Shown in pieces: positions 1-8,628 of a DNA stretch of 64,000 bases. Each line of letters starts with the position of its first letter. Position 1 is the stretch's first letter. A model generated the notes under the pieces. That model was not told where the DNA came from. It did not search any database and saw nothing but the letters and a program-made list of their open reading frames with translations. Origin of the DNA: Paenibacillus sp. HB172176 (GTDB taxonomy: Bacteria; Bacillota; Bacilli; Paenibacillales; Paenibacillaceae); NCBI RefSeq assembly GCF_011947265.1, contig NZ_JAATHD010000022.1, forward strand, positions 46,997 through 110,996, written 5' to 3'. Made by a program: the position numbers and the translations under genes.

Positions 1-217
1 CGGAGCAGATGACAACGGCATCAAGCGCTTCCTCCAACAGCATTGCATAATCGTTGTAATAACGGATAGCATGCCTCTCAGCAACCTCGGCAACTCGATC
101 TTCCGCTGAATCCGCGATTCCGACGATCTCCACCTCGGGATGCGCAAGCAAAGCATTCAGGTAAGAGAAGGCATGGCCATGCGCGAAGCTGAGCATTCCC
201 ACTTTCAGTTTTCCCAT
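1..217 (-). CDS. Gfo/Idh/MocA-family oxidoreductase, N-terminal part
   Basis: This gene runs off the left edge, so only its first 72 residues are present. They read as a Rossmann-fold start (MGKLKVGMLSFAHGHAFSY) followed by an acidic stretch ending strand 2 (VEIVGIAD), as in NAD(P)-dependent sugar or inositol dehydrogenases of the Gfo/Idh/MocA family. The ATG at 215-217 lies two bases after the stop codon of the upstream family member, and its ribosome site (AGGAGG) lies inside the end of that gene, so the two are probably translationally coupled. The glycine motif is unusual (SFAHGHA rather than GxGxxG), a variant I believe occurs in related sugar dehydrogenases. Substrate is unknown. The family call is fairly safe; nothing can be said of the catalytic domain. 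Confidence 0.8.
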   Translation of the reverse strand, partial: MGKLKVGMLSFAHGHAFSYLNALLAHPEVEIVGIADSAEDRVAEVAERHAIRYYNDYAMLLEEALDAVVICS

Positions 218-218
218 C

Positions 219-1193
219 CTACATCTCCTCCTTCAAATAGACAACTTTGCCGGTGCGCGCGCTCTCGTCGGCGGCTAGAGCAAGCTCTAGCGCCTTACGA
301 GCGTCTATAGCTGACACAATCGGTTCGCTGCCGTCCCGAATGCAGTCAAGGAAATGCTTCAACTGCAACTCGTATGGATTGCGATAGGCCGGGCTGCCCA
401 GAACCGCTGCAGTCTTGCCAGTATCGGAGTCTTTCTTGTGAATGACGATCGAGCTGCTCTTCATGCTGTCCGCTCGAATAACGCCTCCGTCTCCGGCAAT
501 TTCAGCTTTTGTCTGGAAGGGACCCGGATATCCCCAATGTCCTTCAACGTTTGCGACGGCGCCGCTTGCGAATCGAAGCGTGACCAGCGAATACTCCTGC
601 TCGGCGTTGGCGGAATGCAGAGCATAGACGGAGCTCACCTTGCCCAGACTCCAGCGCAGGAAATCCAGATCATGAATCATGAGATCGACGATGATGCCGC
701 CGCTTCTCGAGGCGTCCGTGTACCATCTGCCCGGATGACCGCCGATTCGGCTGGCATGGGCAACGGCTGGATTGCCGATTGCGCCATTATCTATGGCTTG
801 CTTCAGGTCGACGTAATCGGGGAAGAAGCGAACAACATGCCCGATGAACAATTTCACGCCATGCTCTTCGCAGCAGGCGATCATTTCGGAAGCATCTTCA
901 AGCGTCAGAGCGATGGGCTTCTCGCAAATAATATGTTTTCTTGCTTTCGCGGCGAGCAGGGTGAATTCCTTGTGCAGAAAAGAAGGGAGGGCGATGCTGA
1001 CCGCTTCGCATTCAATTTCCTCCAGCATCTGCTCGAACGATTCGAAAGCCGGCGCGCCGGTTTTTCGCGAGAGAGCTTCCGCAGTTTCTCGATTACTATC
1101 GCATAATCCCGTTAATTCCACTTCATCCATTGCTGCATAGGCGGCGGCATGGACGCCCCCGAGTCCTCCACAGCCAAGAACGGCCACTTTCAT
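219..1193 (-). CDS. Gfo/Idh/MocA-family NAD(P)-dependent oxidoreductase
   Basis: A 324-residue cytoplasmic dehydrogenase. The N-terminus has the GCGGLG nucleotide loop, then the CEKPIAL motif typical of the family around residue 90, whose lysine and proline line the active site, and a C-terminal alpha/beta domain with the HDLDF segment holding the usual catalytic histidine. The chosen start is the ATG at 1191-1193, preceded by AAGGAGT; a longer reading from 1220 lacks a ribosome site. It sits directly upstream of a second family member and divergent from an AraC regulator, which suggests the pair oxidises a sugar or polyol under that regulator's control. The exact substrate cannot be read from the sequence. 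Confidence 0.88.
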   Translation of the reverse strand: MKVAVLGCGGLGGVHAAAYAAMDEVELTGLCDSNRETAEALSRKTGAPAFESFEQMLEEIECEAVSIALPSFLHKEFTLLAAKARKHIICEKPIALTLEDASEMIACCEEHGVKLFIGHVVRFFPDYVDLKQAIDNGAIGNPAVAHASRIGGHPGRWYTDASRSGGIIVDLMIHDLDFLRWSLGKVSSVYALHSANAEQEYSLVTLRFASGAVANVEGHWGYPGPFQTKAEIAGDGGVIRADSMKSSSIVIHKKDSDTGKTAAVLGSPAYRNPYELQLKHFLDCIRDGSEPIVSAIDARKALELALAADESARTGKVVYLKEEM

Positions 1194-1346
1194 TTTCGAT
1201 TCACTCCTTAGCTCATACATTAATCGTTATGAATCTAATAGTAGAGCGAATGAGGATGGCAGTAAATGCGATCATTTAATCAAAAACTATCCATATTCAA
1301 TATTCGCGAATATAATGGGAGATATCTGATTGAAGGAGGCGATGCA

Positions 1347-2225
1347 ATGGAAATATTCAAAGAGCCGATCTACCATCAGAATGAACAGCTTCGGCTAAAG
1401 GTATGGAAATTCAATCATCGTGGCAAGGAGGACAGCAAACATAAGCGCTGGCATTATCATAAGGAGGTTGAATGCCTGCTTATTCTGGAAGGCGTGCATG
1501 AGATCAGCCTGCCGAGCCGGACCTATTTCCTTCACCCGGGAGAGGTGTTGCTCATCGGATCGAATCAGCTTCATCGACCGATGGAACGCGAAGGGCAGCC
1601 TGTGGAATACATCGTCCTGCATGTCGACCTGGAGCCCTACTTCGATTCGGCGACGATGCATTATATGAACGCCTTCATGGAGCGACTTCATCCGCTGGAT
1701 GAGCTTAACCGAATCCTGCATGACAATCTTGATGCCAGGAGAGAGATCGGCGATGCCGTGCTGCGCATTCACCAGGAGATTATGGAGCAAAGGAAGGGCT
1801 ATGAGCTTGCCGTCAGCATGTCCATGAAGCAATTTCTCCTTGCGTTATACCGGTACGATTCGGAGGGTATCATCTCATCCTACGGCGAGAAGGAAATGGG
1901 CGTTCTAAGCGGAGTTTTTCATTATATTGAGGAGCATCTTGGAGAGCGGTTAGATATGGCTGAGATTAGCGAAATGGCGGGAATGAGCTACGTCTATTTC
2001 TCGAAATATTTCAAATTGAAAACAGGCTATTCCTTCACCGAGTTCGTTAATCGCAAACGAATGGACCGGGCAAAGCGAAGATTGGCTATTACGGATCGGA
2101 ACATTAGCGATATCGCGATTTCGGTAGGCTTCGAGAATATGGCCCATTTCTATGAGCTGTTCAAGCGTTTCAACGGCTGCACGCCAAGACAGTACAGAGA
2201 GAAAATGACGAACACTGTTATTTGA
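1347..2225 (+). CDS. AraC-family transcriptional regulator with cupin sensor domain
   Basis: A 292-residue regulator. The N-terminal half resembles a cupin sensing domain (the HYHKEVECLLILEG and HPGEVLLI segments are typical), and the last 100 residues carry the two helix-turn-helix units of AraC proteins (MAGMSYVYFSKYFK, then ISDIAISVGFENMAHFYELFKR). The ATG at 1347 follows GAAGGAGG with good spacing, so the longer upstream reading is not used. It is divergent from the two Gfo/Idh/MocA dehydrogenases, which are its most likely targets, with about 150 bases between the start codons for both promoters. The effector is probably a sugar, by family precedent only. Confidence 0.88.
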   Translation: MEIFKEPIYHQNEQLRLKVWKFNHRGKEDSKHKRWHYHKEVECLLILEGVHEISLPSRTYFLHPGEVLLIGSNQLHRPMEREGQPVEYIVLHVDLEPYFDSATMHYMNAFMERLHPLDELNRILHDNLDARREIGDAVLRIHQEIMEQRKGYELAVSMSMKQFLLALYRYDSEGIISSYGEKEMGVLSGVFHYIEEHLGERLDMAEISEMAGMSYVYFSKYFKLKTGYSFTEFVNRKRMDRAKRRLAITDRNISDIAISVGFENMAHFYELFKRFNGCTPRQYREKMTNTVI

Positions 2226-2371
2226 ACAAAAAACACTGTTTATTGTGGATGGTTAGCGGAGCGATACAACTATAATGGATGTATCTATGTTTTGAAAACG
2301 CATACAAATCATGATATTGTTGATTCTATCATCCGGACAGATACATTGTGGAGGTGATTGCGCTGGGGCTG

Positions 2372-4735
2372 ATGAAACGAATGAAAGCGAGGAGCGAAAT
2401 CGGAAGGAGGGGTGTTTTCTATCGGAAATCATTCATATGGCTGTTGTTGACCGCGGCAATACCAGGCATGATAACCGGTCTGTGCCTCTATTGGTTCGGT
2501 GTTGGACATATGGAGGATGATCTAAGCGAATTGCATCAGAGCCAAATGAAGGAACGCGTTCAGAATATCGACGATCAGCTCTCTTATCTCGAGATGGATT
2601 TGTCTCATTGGGCGTTCAGTCCGAGATTCGGATACAGCTTGAAGGATATGGACTTCGTCTATCAATTCCAGGAGGCGAGGGACATTAGCAAGTCCTTGCT
2701 CGTCATGCAAGGTTCGCATCCGCTCATCCAAGACGTGGAGCTGTATATTAACCGCGAGGAGCCGGTTGTGTTCAAGACGGAGCATTACAGAGTCTATGAT
2801 CCCGCCATGCTTACGCATTATCAGCAGCTTCTTCAGGACAAGCGAAGCGTCTATTGGCTTGAGCATCTCGACGAAGCGGAAGCGCAGGAGGATTCCGTGG
2901 AGGATGTGGTCATCAGCACGGCAGAGACGCCGCTTACGCTCGTTCATAAAGTGCCCGGCGACAGCAGTCAGCCGTTCGGAGCGCTTGTAGTGACGCTGAA
3001 CAGAGAGAAGCTCGTCAATCTTCTGAAAACGATGACGCCTTACAATGAAGGTCTTACCTTCTTGTTGAACGCCGGCGGAGAGACGATTCTATCTGATGAC
3101 CCGGCGGCGTCGGAGCTGGTTGACGAACTGAAGAGCCGCCTGGCGGGAAGTTCGGCAGAAGAAGGAGCGTTTCGTCTGGGGCGAGGGGGCGTCATGTATT
3201 CGGTCTCGTACGGCAAGCTGTCGCGCCTCGATAAAGAATGGACGTATGTTTCGGCTTCTCCGATGAACGCCATCACATCTCCCGTTCTGGCATTGTCCAA
3301 ATTGATCGTAGCGATCTCGCTGGCAAGTCTTGTAATCGGGCTTATTCTGTCCTGGTTGGCGTCCAGACGCATGTACGACCCTATGGAGCGCTTGCTGAGG
3401 AAGCTGAATCCAGGCTCGCTGGCCGGCCATAAGCGAATGGATGAATTTCAGTATATCGAAGCTTTATGGCAGGACACGGCGGCCGAAAGCTCAGAACTTC
3501 AAGCAAAGCTGAGCGATCAGCAGCCCATGCTGAGAAACGGCTTTCTGCTGCAATTATTGTATGGACATTTGCTTTCTTACTCGGAGCGTGAATTGAGGGA
3601 GCGAATGGCGAGATACGGCTGGCAGACTGGCGGACACCGATTCGGATTCATGCATATTCGCTTAACCGGATTAGACGGCCATGCGGGCGAAGTAACGGAG
3701 AATGATGAAAGTCTGTTCACCTTTGCGGCTTCGAATATTGCGGAGGAGCTGGCGGAAGAACGTTTTGAGCAATTTCATGTCATGAACTTTCATAATTTGG
3801 CCCTAGGCCTGTTCGTCATTCTGCCGGATAGAGGGCAAGCGATTGAAGGCTCTAACATGCCGCGGATGCGCGAGCTTGCCGAAGACATTACCTCAGCCAT
3901 CAACAAATTGCTCAAGCTGCAAGCGGCGATTACGATCAGCAAGCCTCTTGATGAAGTGAAGCGATTGACCGCCACCTTCATGGAGCTGGAGAGAGCTTCG
4001 AGCTTCAGGCAGTTCGTGAATCAGAATCAAATTCTGATGTTGGATGCATTGGATGAGAGAGAGCTGCTTCCGGAGGTTCAATATCCGTTCCAAACAGAGC
4101 TGGAGATAATACAAGCGATGCGCTGCGGAGACGCTTCGTCCATAGATCGCCTGCTCCATGCCTTCATGGATGAATTGCTCGCAGGCGACGGGCTGGAGGT
4201 TCATGTGCAGCAAGGCATGCTGCAGCTTCTTGCGAGCTTGCAGCATATGATGCTGGAGGCCGGGGTCAATCCCTCCAAGCTGTTTGGCTGCATGAACGCA
4301 TTCGAGGAGCTGTCGCGCATTCGCGACTCGGACAAGCTTCTGCGGTGGATGAAAAACTATATTATCGCTCCTTATTTGCTGGAGCGGGAGACGAGAGCGG
4401 GCGTGCAGCAGAAGCAGGTTATCGATCGTACAATCGTTTACATTCATGAGCATTACGGGAACGATATCTCCCTGGAGAGCTGCGGGGATCATGTTGGGAT
4501 GAGCTCCTATGCGCTCAGCAAACTGTTCAAGAGCGTGACCGGCGTAAACTTTATCGATTACTTGACCGAATTGCGCATTGGCAACGCGAAGGAGCTCTTA
4601 TTGACCACGAATCTCAGAATTAATGACGTAGCGGAGCAAGTGGGCTATCAGCAGCGCTACTTCAATCGCATTTTCAAGAAGCTTGTCGGCACGACGCCAA
4701 GCGAATACCGCGAAGCGGGAGGTGCGGCAAAATAA
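2372..4735 (+). CDS. Membrane-anchored AraC-type sensor-regulator (YesN-like)
   Basis: About 787 residues. A first transmembrane helix lies near residues 22-44, then an extracytoplasmic sensing region of some 250 residues, a second helix near 295-320 (KLIVAISLASLVIGLILSW), a long linker region and a C-terminal AraC DNA-binding domain (last 100 residues, with SSYALSKLFKSVTGVNF and NDVAEQVGYQQRYFNRIFKK). This architecture is common in Paenibacillus next to lplABC-type sugar importers, and here it lies just upstream of one, so it is inferred to sense the sugar or its binding protein and activate the importer. The start is uncertain: GTG codons at 2348 and 2354 sit on the GGAGGTG sequence, while the ATG at 2372 is 15 bases after it. 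Confidence 0.82.
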   Translation: MKRMKARSEIGRRGVFYRKSFIWLLLTAAIPGMITGLCLYWFGVGHMEDDLSELHQSQMKERVQNIDDQLSYLEMDLSHWAFSPRFGYSLKDMDFVYQFQEARDISKSLLVMQGSHPLIQDVELYINREEPVVFKTEHYRVYDPAMLTHYQQLLQDKRSVYWLEHLDEAEAQEDSVEDVVISTAETPLTLVHKVPGDSSQPFGALVVTLNREKLVNLLKTMTPYNEGLTFLLNAGGETILSDDPAASELVDELKSRLAGSSAEEGAFRLGRGGVMYSVSYGKLSRLDKEWTYVSASPMNAITSPVLALSKLIVAISLASLVIGLILSWLASRRMYDPMERLLRKLNPGSLAGHKRMDEFQYIEALWQDTAAESSELQAKLSDQQPMLRNGFLLQLLYGHLLSYSERELRERMARYGWQTGGHRFGFMHIRLTGLDGHAGEVTENDESLFTFAASNIAEELAEERFEQFHVMNFHNLALGLFVILPDRGQAIEGSNMPRMRELAEDITSAINKLLKLQAAITISKPLDEVKRLTATFMELERASSFRQFVNQNQILMLDALDERELLPEVQYPFQTELEIIQAMRCGDASSIDRLLHAFMDELLAGDGLEVHVQQGMLQLLASLQHMMLEAGVNPSKLFGCMNAFEELSRIRDSDKLLRWMKNYIIAPYLLERETRAGVQQKQVIDRTIVYIHEHYGNDISLESCGDHVGMSSYALSKLFKSVTGVNFIDYLTELRIGNAKELLLTTNLRINDVAEQVGYQQRYFNRIFKKLVGTTPSEYREAGGAAK

Positions 4736-4767
4736 TGAACATCTGCCTAAAGAGTACCATAGTGTGG

Positions 4768-4795
4768 AAAAGCCTTGATATTCAAGGCTTTTTTC
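4768..4795 (+). terminator. Rho-independent terminator after the AraC sensor gene
   Basis: A perfect 7-base stem (AGCCTTG / CAAGGCT) with a 5-base loop is followed by a run of T. It lies 33 bases after the stop codon of the AraC sensor, so the downstream importer probably has its own promoter. Confidence 0.85.
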
Positions 4796-4819
4796 AATGC
4801 AAAAAATTAGAATTGAAGC

Positions 4820-4833
4820 GGTAAACGTTTTCA
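4820..4833 (+). promoter_or_regulatory. cre-like site (CcpA catabolite control)
   Basis: GGTAAACGTTTTCA matches the Bacillus cre consensus TGWNANCGNTNWCA at every constrained position except the first. It lies about 75 bases upstream of the first permease gene of a sugar importer, where catabolite repression is expected. The match is by eye and no scoring was run. Confidence 0.55.
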
Positions 4834-4906
4834 AGAGATACTTCGAATGAGAGTCGGGCTGCAAACAAGAATGAGCCATGATAGGGAGAAAAAGGAGGTG
4901 GTAGTA

Positions 4907-5875
4907 ATGGAAACGATTGCGGATAACAAGGCAGATCATACTCCGCTGGCGAATAAAGCCATGCACCGAACAGGAACGAGATGGGCCAGACTGAAGAGAG
5001 ATCGGTGGTTGTACGTCTTGCTTCTGCCCGGGCTTCTTTATTTTCTCGTTTTCAAATATTTACCGATGTGGGGCGTCATTATCGCCTTCCAAAATTATCA
5101 ACCGTTTTTGGGCGTCATGAAGAGCGAATGGGTGGGATTTGATCATTTTCAAACCTTCTTTCAAAATCCGGATTTTATGCGATTGCTGAAGAACACCTTT
5201 ATTCTGGCGGTGTATGATCTCGTTTTTTTCTTCCCGGCGCCAATCGTCGCGGCTCTGCTGCTGAACGAGGTTCGCGTGGCGGTGTTCAAGAGATTCATTC
5301 AGACATTAGTGTATGTTCCTCATTTTATCTCGATGGTCATCGTGGCAAGCATGTCCTATGTGTTTCTGACGACCCAGGGAGGCGTAATTAACGAAATTGT
5401 TTTCCAGCTTTGGGGCGAGAAAATTAATTTTCTGTCCGATCCGAACTGGTTCCGTCCGCTTATTATTCTGCAGATTATATGGAAGGAAACAGGCTGGGGA
5501 ACCATTATCTTTCTCGCTGCACTGGCATCGGTCGATGTTGAGCAATACGAGGCCGCGATCGTCGACGGGGCCAGTCGATTCCAGCGGCTGTGGAATGTTA
5601 CCCTTCCCGCGATGAGCTCGGTCATCGTCATCTTGCTTATCCTGCGTCTTGGCAACTTTCTCGACAACGGCTTCGAGCAAATCTTCCTCATGACCAATTC
5701 GCTCAATCGAACGGTTGCCGACGTGTTCGACACTTATGTCTATTTCGTCGGGATTACGCAGGGAGCATTCAGCTACAGCACGGCGATCGGATTGTTCAAG
5801 TCTCTTGTCGGCATCGTTCTCATCTATGGGAGCAACTGGCTGGCTAAGCGCTTCGGCCAAGAGGGTCTCTACTAG
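4907..5875 (+). CDS. ABC sugar transporter permease, LplB type
   Basis: A 322-residue inner-membrane permease of a carbohydrate importer, with about six membrane helices beginning at WLYVLLLPGLLYFLVF. The conserved EAA loop that contacts the ATPase is seen as EQYEAAIVDGASRFQRLWNVTLP. The KYLPMWGVIIAFQNY segment is typical of the LplB branch, which imports complex sugars in Firmicutes. The ATG at 4907 follows AAAGGAGG, so the 20 extra upstream residues in the open frame are not used. It is first in an operon with a second permease and a binding lipoprotein. No ATPase gene is present; these importers usually share an MsmX-type ATPase encoded elsewhere. Confidence 0.92.
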   Translation: METIADNKADHTPLANKAMHRTGTRWARLKRDRWLYVLLLPGLLYFLVFKYLPMWGVIIAFQNYQPFLGVMKSEWVGFDHFQTFFQNPDFMRLLKNTFILAVYDLVFFFPAPIVAALLLNEVRVAVFKRFIQTLVYVPHFISMVIVASMSYVFLTTQGGVINEIVFQLWGEKINFLSDPNWFRPLIILQIIWKETGWGTIIFLAALASVDVEQYEAAIVDGASRFQRLWNVTLPAMSSVIVILLILRLGNFLDNGFEQIFLMTNSLNRTVADVFDTYVYFVGITQGAFSYSTAIGLFKSLVGIVLIYGSNWLAKRFGQEGLY

Positions 5876-5929
5876 ATGAGATGATAACCATTAGCTGGCA
5901 CTATTATTTACTCGCGAGGAGGTTTGAAG

Positions 5930-6814
5930 ATGTCGACCAAACACGATACGCTCGGGGAACGGATATTCGACGGAGCTAATTATTTGTTCTTGGCCCTGTT
6001 CGCGCTCATTACGGCGCTGCCGTTCGTCTATATCATCGCGGGTTCGTTCGCGACGGAGGCGGAACTGGCCGAGAGAAGCTTCTTTCTTATCCCGAGGCAT
6101 TTTTCCAACAACGCGTATCAGTATATTTTCTCTTCGGATACGATCTTCCGAAGCATGGGCATCTCCATCTTCATTACCGTCGTCGGAACGATGACCAATC
6201 TGGCGTTTACGCTGACGATGGCTTACGCTCTGTCCCGCAAAGAGCTTATGGGCCGCAATTTATTTATGAATATGATCATCTTCTCCATGCTGTTCAGCGG
6301 CGGCATGATTCCCGCTTATCTCGTGGTGAAGGAGCTCGGACTCATTAACAGCTATGGGGCTGTCATTCTGCCGGGGGCGATCAGTGCATTCAATCTCATC
6401 GTCATACGAAATTTTTTCCAACAGCTCCCGGCGGGTCTTGAGGAATCGGCGCGAATTGACGGCTGCACGGATCTCGGCGTGTTATGGCGAATCGTGCTGC
6501 CGCTGTCCAAACCCGTTATCGCTACTTTCGGTTTATTCTATGCCGTTGGACACTGGAACAACTTCTTCTCATCCTTGCTGTATCTGAACGACCATACGAA
6601 ATGGCCGCTGCAGGTTATGCTAAGAGAAATCGTTATGCTGTCTCAGCTTGCCGTCGGCGATCTCAGCACCATGGATCCGAATTTCGTCACGCCGCCGGAT
6701 CAGGCGGTGAAGATGGCGGTCATCGTCGTGGGCACGCTGCCGATTTTGTTCGTGTATCCGTTCTTACAGAAGCATTTCGCGAAAGGCGTGCTGCTCGGAT
6801 CGATCAAAGGTTAA
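5930..6814 (+). CDS. ABC sugar transporter permease, LplC type
   Basis: A 294-residue second permease of the importer. It has six predicted membrane helices and the ATPase-contact loop (LEESARIDGCTDLGVLWRIVLP). The C-terminal PFLQKHFAKGVLLGSIKG ending is characteristic of LplC/YtcP-type permeases. The ATG at 5930 follows GAGGAGG with 7-base spacing; a TTG six bases earlier is in frame but less likely. It lies 54 bases after the LplB-type gene and 64 bases before the binding-protein gene, consistent with one transcript. Confidence 0.92.
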   Translation: MSTKHDTLGERIFDGANYLFLALFALITALPFVYIIAGSFATEAELAERSFFLIPRHFSNNAYQYIFSSDTIFRSMGISIFITVVGTMTNLAFTLTMAYALSRKELMGRNLFMNMIIFSMLFSGGMIPAYLVVKELGLINSYGAVILPGAISAFNLIVIRNFFQQLPAGLEESARIDGCTDLGVLWRIVLPLSKPVIATFGLFYAVGHWNNFFSSLLYLNDHTKWPLQVMLREIVMLSQLAVGDLSTMDPNFVTPPDQAVKMAVIVVGTLPILFVYPFLQKHFAKGVLLGSIKG

Positions 6815-6878
6815 GGAGCTTCTGTACCGCGGATTTACGTCTTGTACGTTTTACCAATACAAAGGAGGTTTTCCCAAT

Positions 6879-8456
6879 ATGGACAATGCAACCCTATGGA
6901 AAAAGAAAGGTCTTTCCGCAGCTTCCATGCTGTTGTTGGCGGGTACGCTTGCCGCCTGCTCGGGAGGCAATTCGGGCAACAACAACGGGGCAGAAACGCC
7001 AAGCAGCACAAATGCGGGCAAGACGGGCAACAATACGGAGGCGACGGCCAAGGCGGAGCAGCCGTTGGATCTCAGCATCATGGTGCCCGCGTTCAGCACG
7101 GAACTGCCGGGCAACGACAGTCCCGTTATCAAGCAATTGGAAGATTATACGAATACGAAGATCGAGATGCAGTTTGTACCGAACAGCTCCTACCCGGACA
7201 AGATGAACATCACGCTCGCATCCGGACAATTGCCGGACATTATGGAAGTGGACCGCAATGCGGCAAGCTTTATCAATGCGGCGCGATCGGGCGCTTTCTG
7301 GGAGCTTGGACCGTATCTGCAGGATTATCCGAATCTCAGTCAAGCCAATCCGATTATTCTGAACAACTCCTCCATCGACGGCAAGATTTACGGCATATAT
7401 CGCGCGCGCACGCTGGGCCGCATGGGCGTGTCCATTAATAAGGACTGGATGGAGAATGTCGGTCTCGGCGAGCCGAAGACGATTGATGAATTCTACAATC
7501 TGCTCAAAGCGTTCAAAGAAGATGATCCCGATCAGAACGGCAAGGATGATACTTACGGCATCGTGGTTACGAAATACGCTGGACCATGGGATATTATGCA
7601 AACCTGGTTCGGAGCGCCGAACAAATGGGGCGAGGACGAGAACGGCAAGCTCGTTCCGACGCATATGACGCCGGAGTACAAGGATGCGCTGAAGTTTTTC
7701 CGCAAGCTGTATGAGGAAGGCTTGGTCAACGAGGATTTCGCGGTTATGGATCCGGCGGTATGGAATGATCCGATCATTAACGGCCAGGCGGGCGTGCTGG
7801 TCGACGTAGCGGACGCAAGCCGCCGAATCGACGGAAAAATGCAGGAGAAAGCGAAGCGGGATACGCCGTATATCGATGTGTTCCAGGCGCCAGTCGGACC
7901 TGTTGGACATCGCGACATGCCGACATCCGGTTATTCGGGTGTGTTGGCCATCTCCAAATCGGCGGTGAAGACGGAGGACGAATTGAAACGCGTGCTGCAG
8001 TTCATCGATCAGCTCAGCGATGTTGAGATGCAGATGCTTCTTGGCTATGGCATCGAAGGCAGACATTATGAGATGGTCGGCGACTATATCAAGCCGGTTG
8101 ACATGAGCCAGCAAGCGGGTCTTAAGAAAGAGCTGGAAAGCTTGAATCAAATGCTGACATTCATCGGCCCGGTTACGCCTACGCTTGAGATGACGGAAAT
8201 CAACAAGAAGATTACCGAAGTGCAGACGGCGAACGAAGAGATCGTTGTCGCGAATCCGGCAGAGCCGCTGATCTCGGAAGTCTACGCCCAGAAAGGCCAG
8301 CAGCTTGACAATATTATCGCGGACGCGCGCATACAATATATTGTCGGCCAGATCGACGACGCGGGTCTCGACAAGGCAATTGCGCTGTGGCGCACTAGCG
8401 GCGGCGATGATTATGTGGCGGAAATCAACAAGCTGTATGAGGCATCGAAGCAGTAA
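6879..8456 (+). CDS. ABC transporter sugar-binding lipoprotein, LplA type
   Basis: A 525-residue extracellular solute-binding lipoprotein that delivers substrate to the two permeases encoded just upstream. The signal peptide ends in a lipobox (LAAC) with the lipid-modified cysteine at residue 27, followed by a low-complexity Gly/Asn/Thr linker that lifts the domain off the membrane. The remaining 470 residues have the size and layout of the large LplA/YtcQ-like binding proteins. The ATG at 6879 follows AAAGGAGG. A strong terminator 55 bases downstream ends the operon. Ligand unknown; oligosaccharides or uronides are typical for this branch. Confidence 0.9.
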   Translation: MDNATLWKKKGLSAASMLLLAGTLAACSGGNSGNNNGAETPSSTNAGKTGNNTEATAKAEQPLDLSIMVPAFSTELPGNDSPVIKQLEDYTNTKIEMQFVPNSSYPDKMNITLASGQLPDIMEVDRNAASFINAARSGAFWELGPYLQDYPNLSQANPIILNNSSIDGKIYGIYRARTLGRMGVSINKDWMENVGLGEPKTIDEFYNLLKAFKEDDPDQNGKDDTYGIVVTKYAGPWDIMQTWFGAPNKWGEDENGKLVPTHMTPEYKDALKFFRKLYEEGLVNEDFAVMDPAVWNDPIINGQAGVLVDVADASRRIDGKMQEKAKRDTPYIDVFQAPVGPVGHRDMPTSGYSGVLAISKSAVKTEDELKRVLQFIDQLSDVEMQMLLGYGIEGRHYEMVGDYIKPVDMSQQAGLKKELESLNQMLTFIGPVTPTLEMTEINKKITEVQTANEEIVVANPAEPLISEVYAQKGQQLDNIIADARIQYIVGQIDDAGLDKAIALWRTSGGDDYVAEINKLYEASKQ

Positions 8457-8510
8457 AATCGTTCGCCTATGAAGCGAATAAGATCCTGTTAAAGGCTCAG
8501 ATTTAATAAT

Positions 8511-8551
8511 GAAAACGGTTCACCAAAAGTGAACCGTTTTCATTTTTTTTT
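8511..8551 (+). terminator. Rho-independent terminator of the lpl-type operon
   Basis: A perfect 13-base stem (GAAAACGGTTCAC / GTGAACCGTTTTC) with a CAAAA loop is followed by eight or more T residues. Confidence 0.93.
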
Positions 8552-8628
8552 GCTCTTATTTATTGACTCGGCTCGACCGATAACTAGCGTATGCGTTAGC
8601 CAATAGACATAGACAAGGAGACTGGAAC

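Noticed and set aside
354..1106. Open frame of 250 codons antisense to the first complete dehydrogenase gene
   Set aside because: It lacks a ribosome site and family features, while the minus-strand gene shows clear Rossmann and catalytic motifs.
6894..8336. Long open frame (480 codons) antisense to the sugar-binding lipoprotein gene
   Set aside because: It has no ribosome site, its protein is Arg/His/Leu-rich as expected from a mirrored frame, and the plus-strand gene has a lipobox, a good start and a matching operon.
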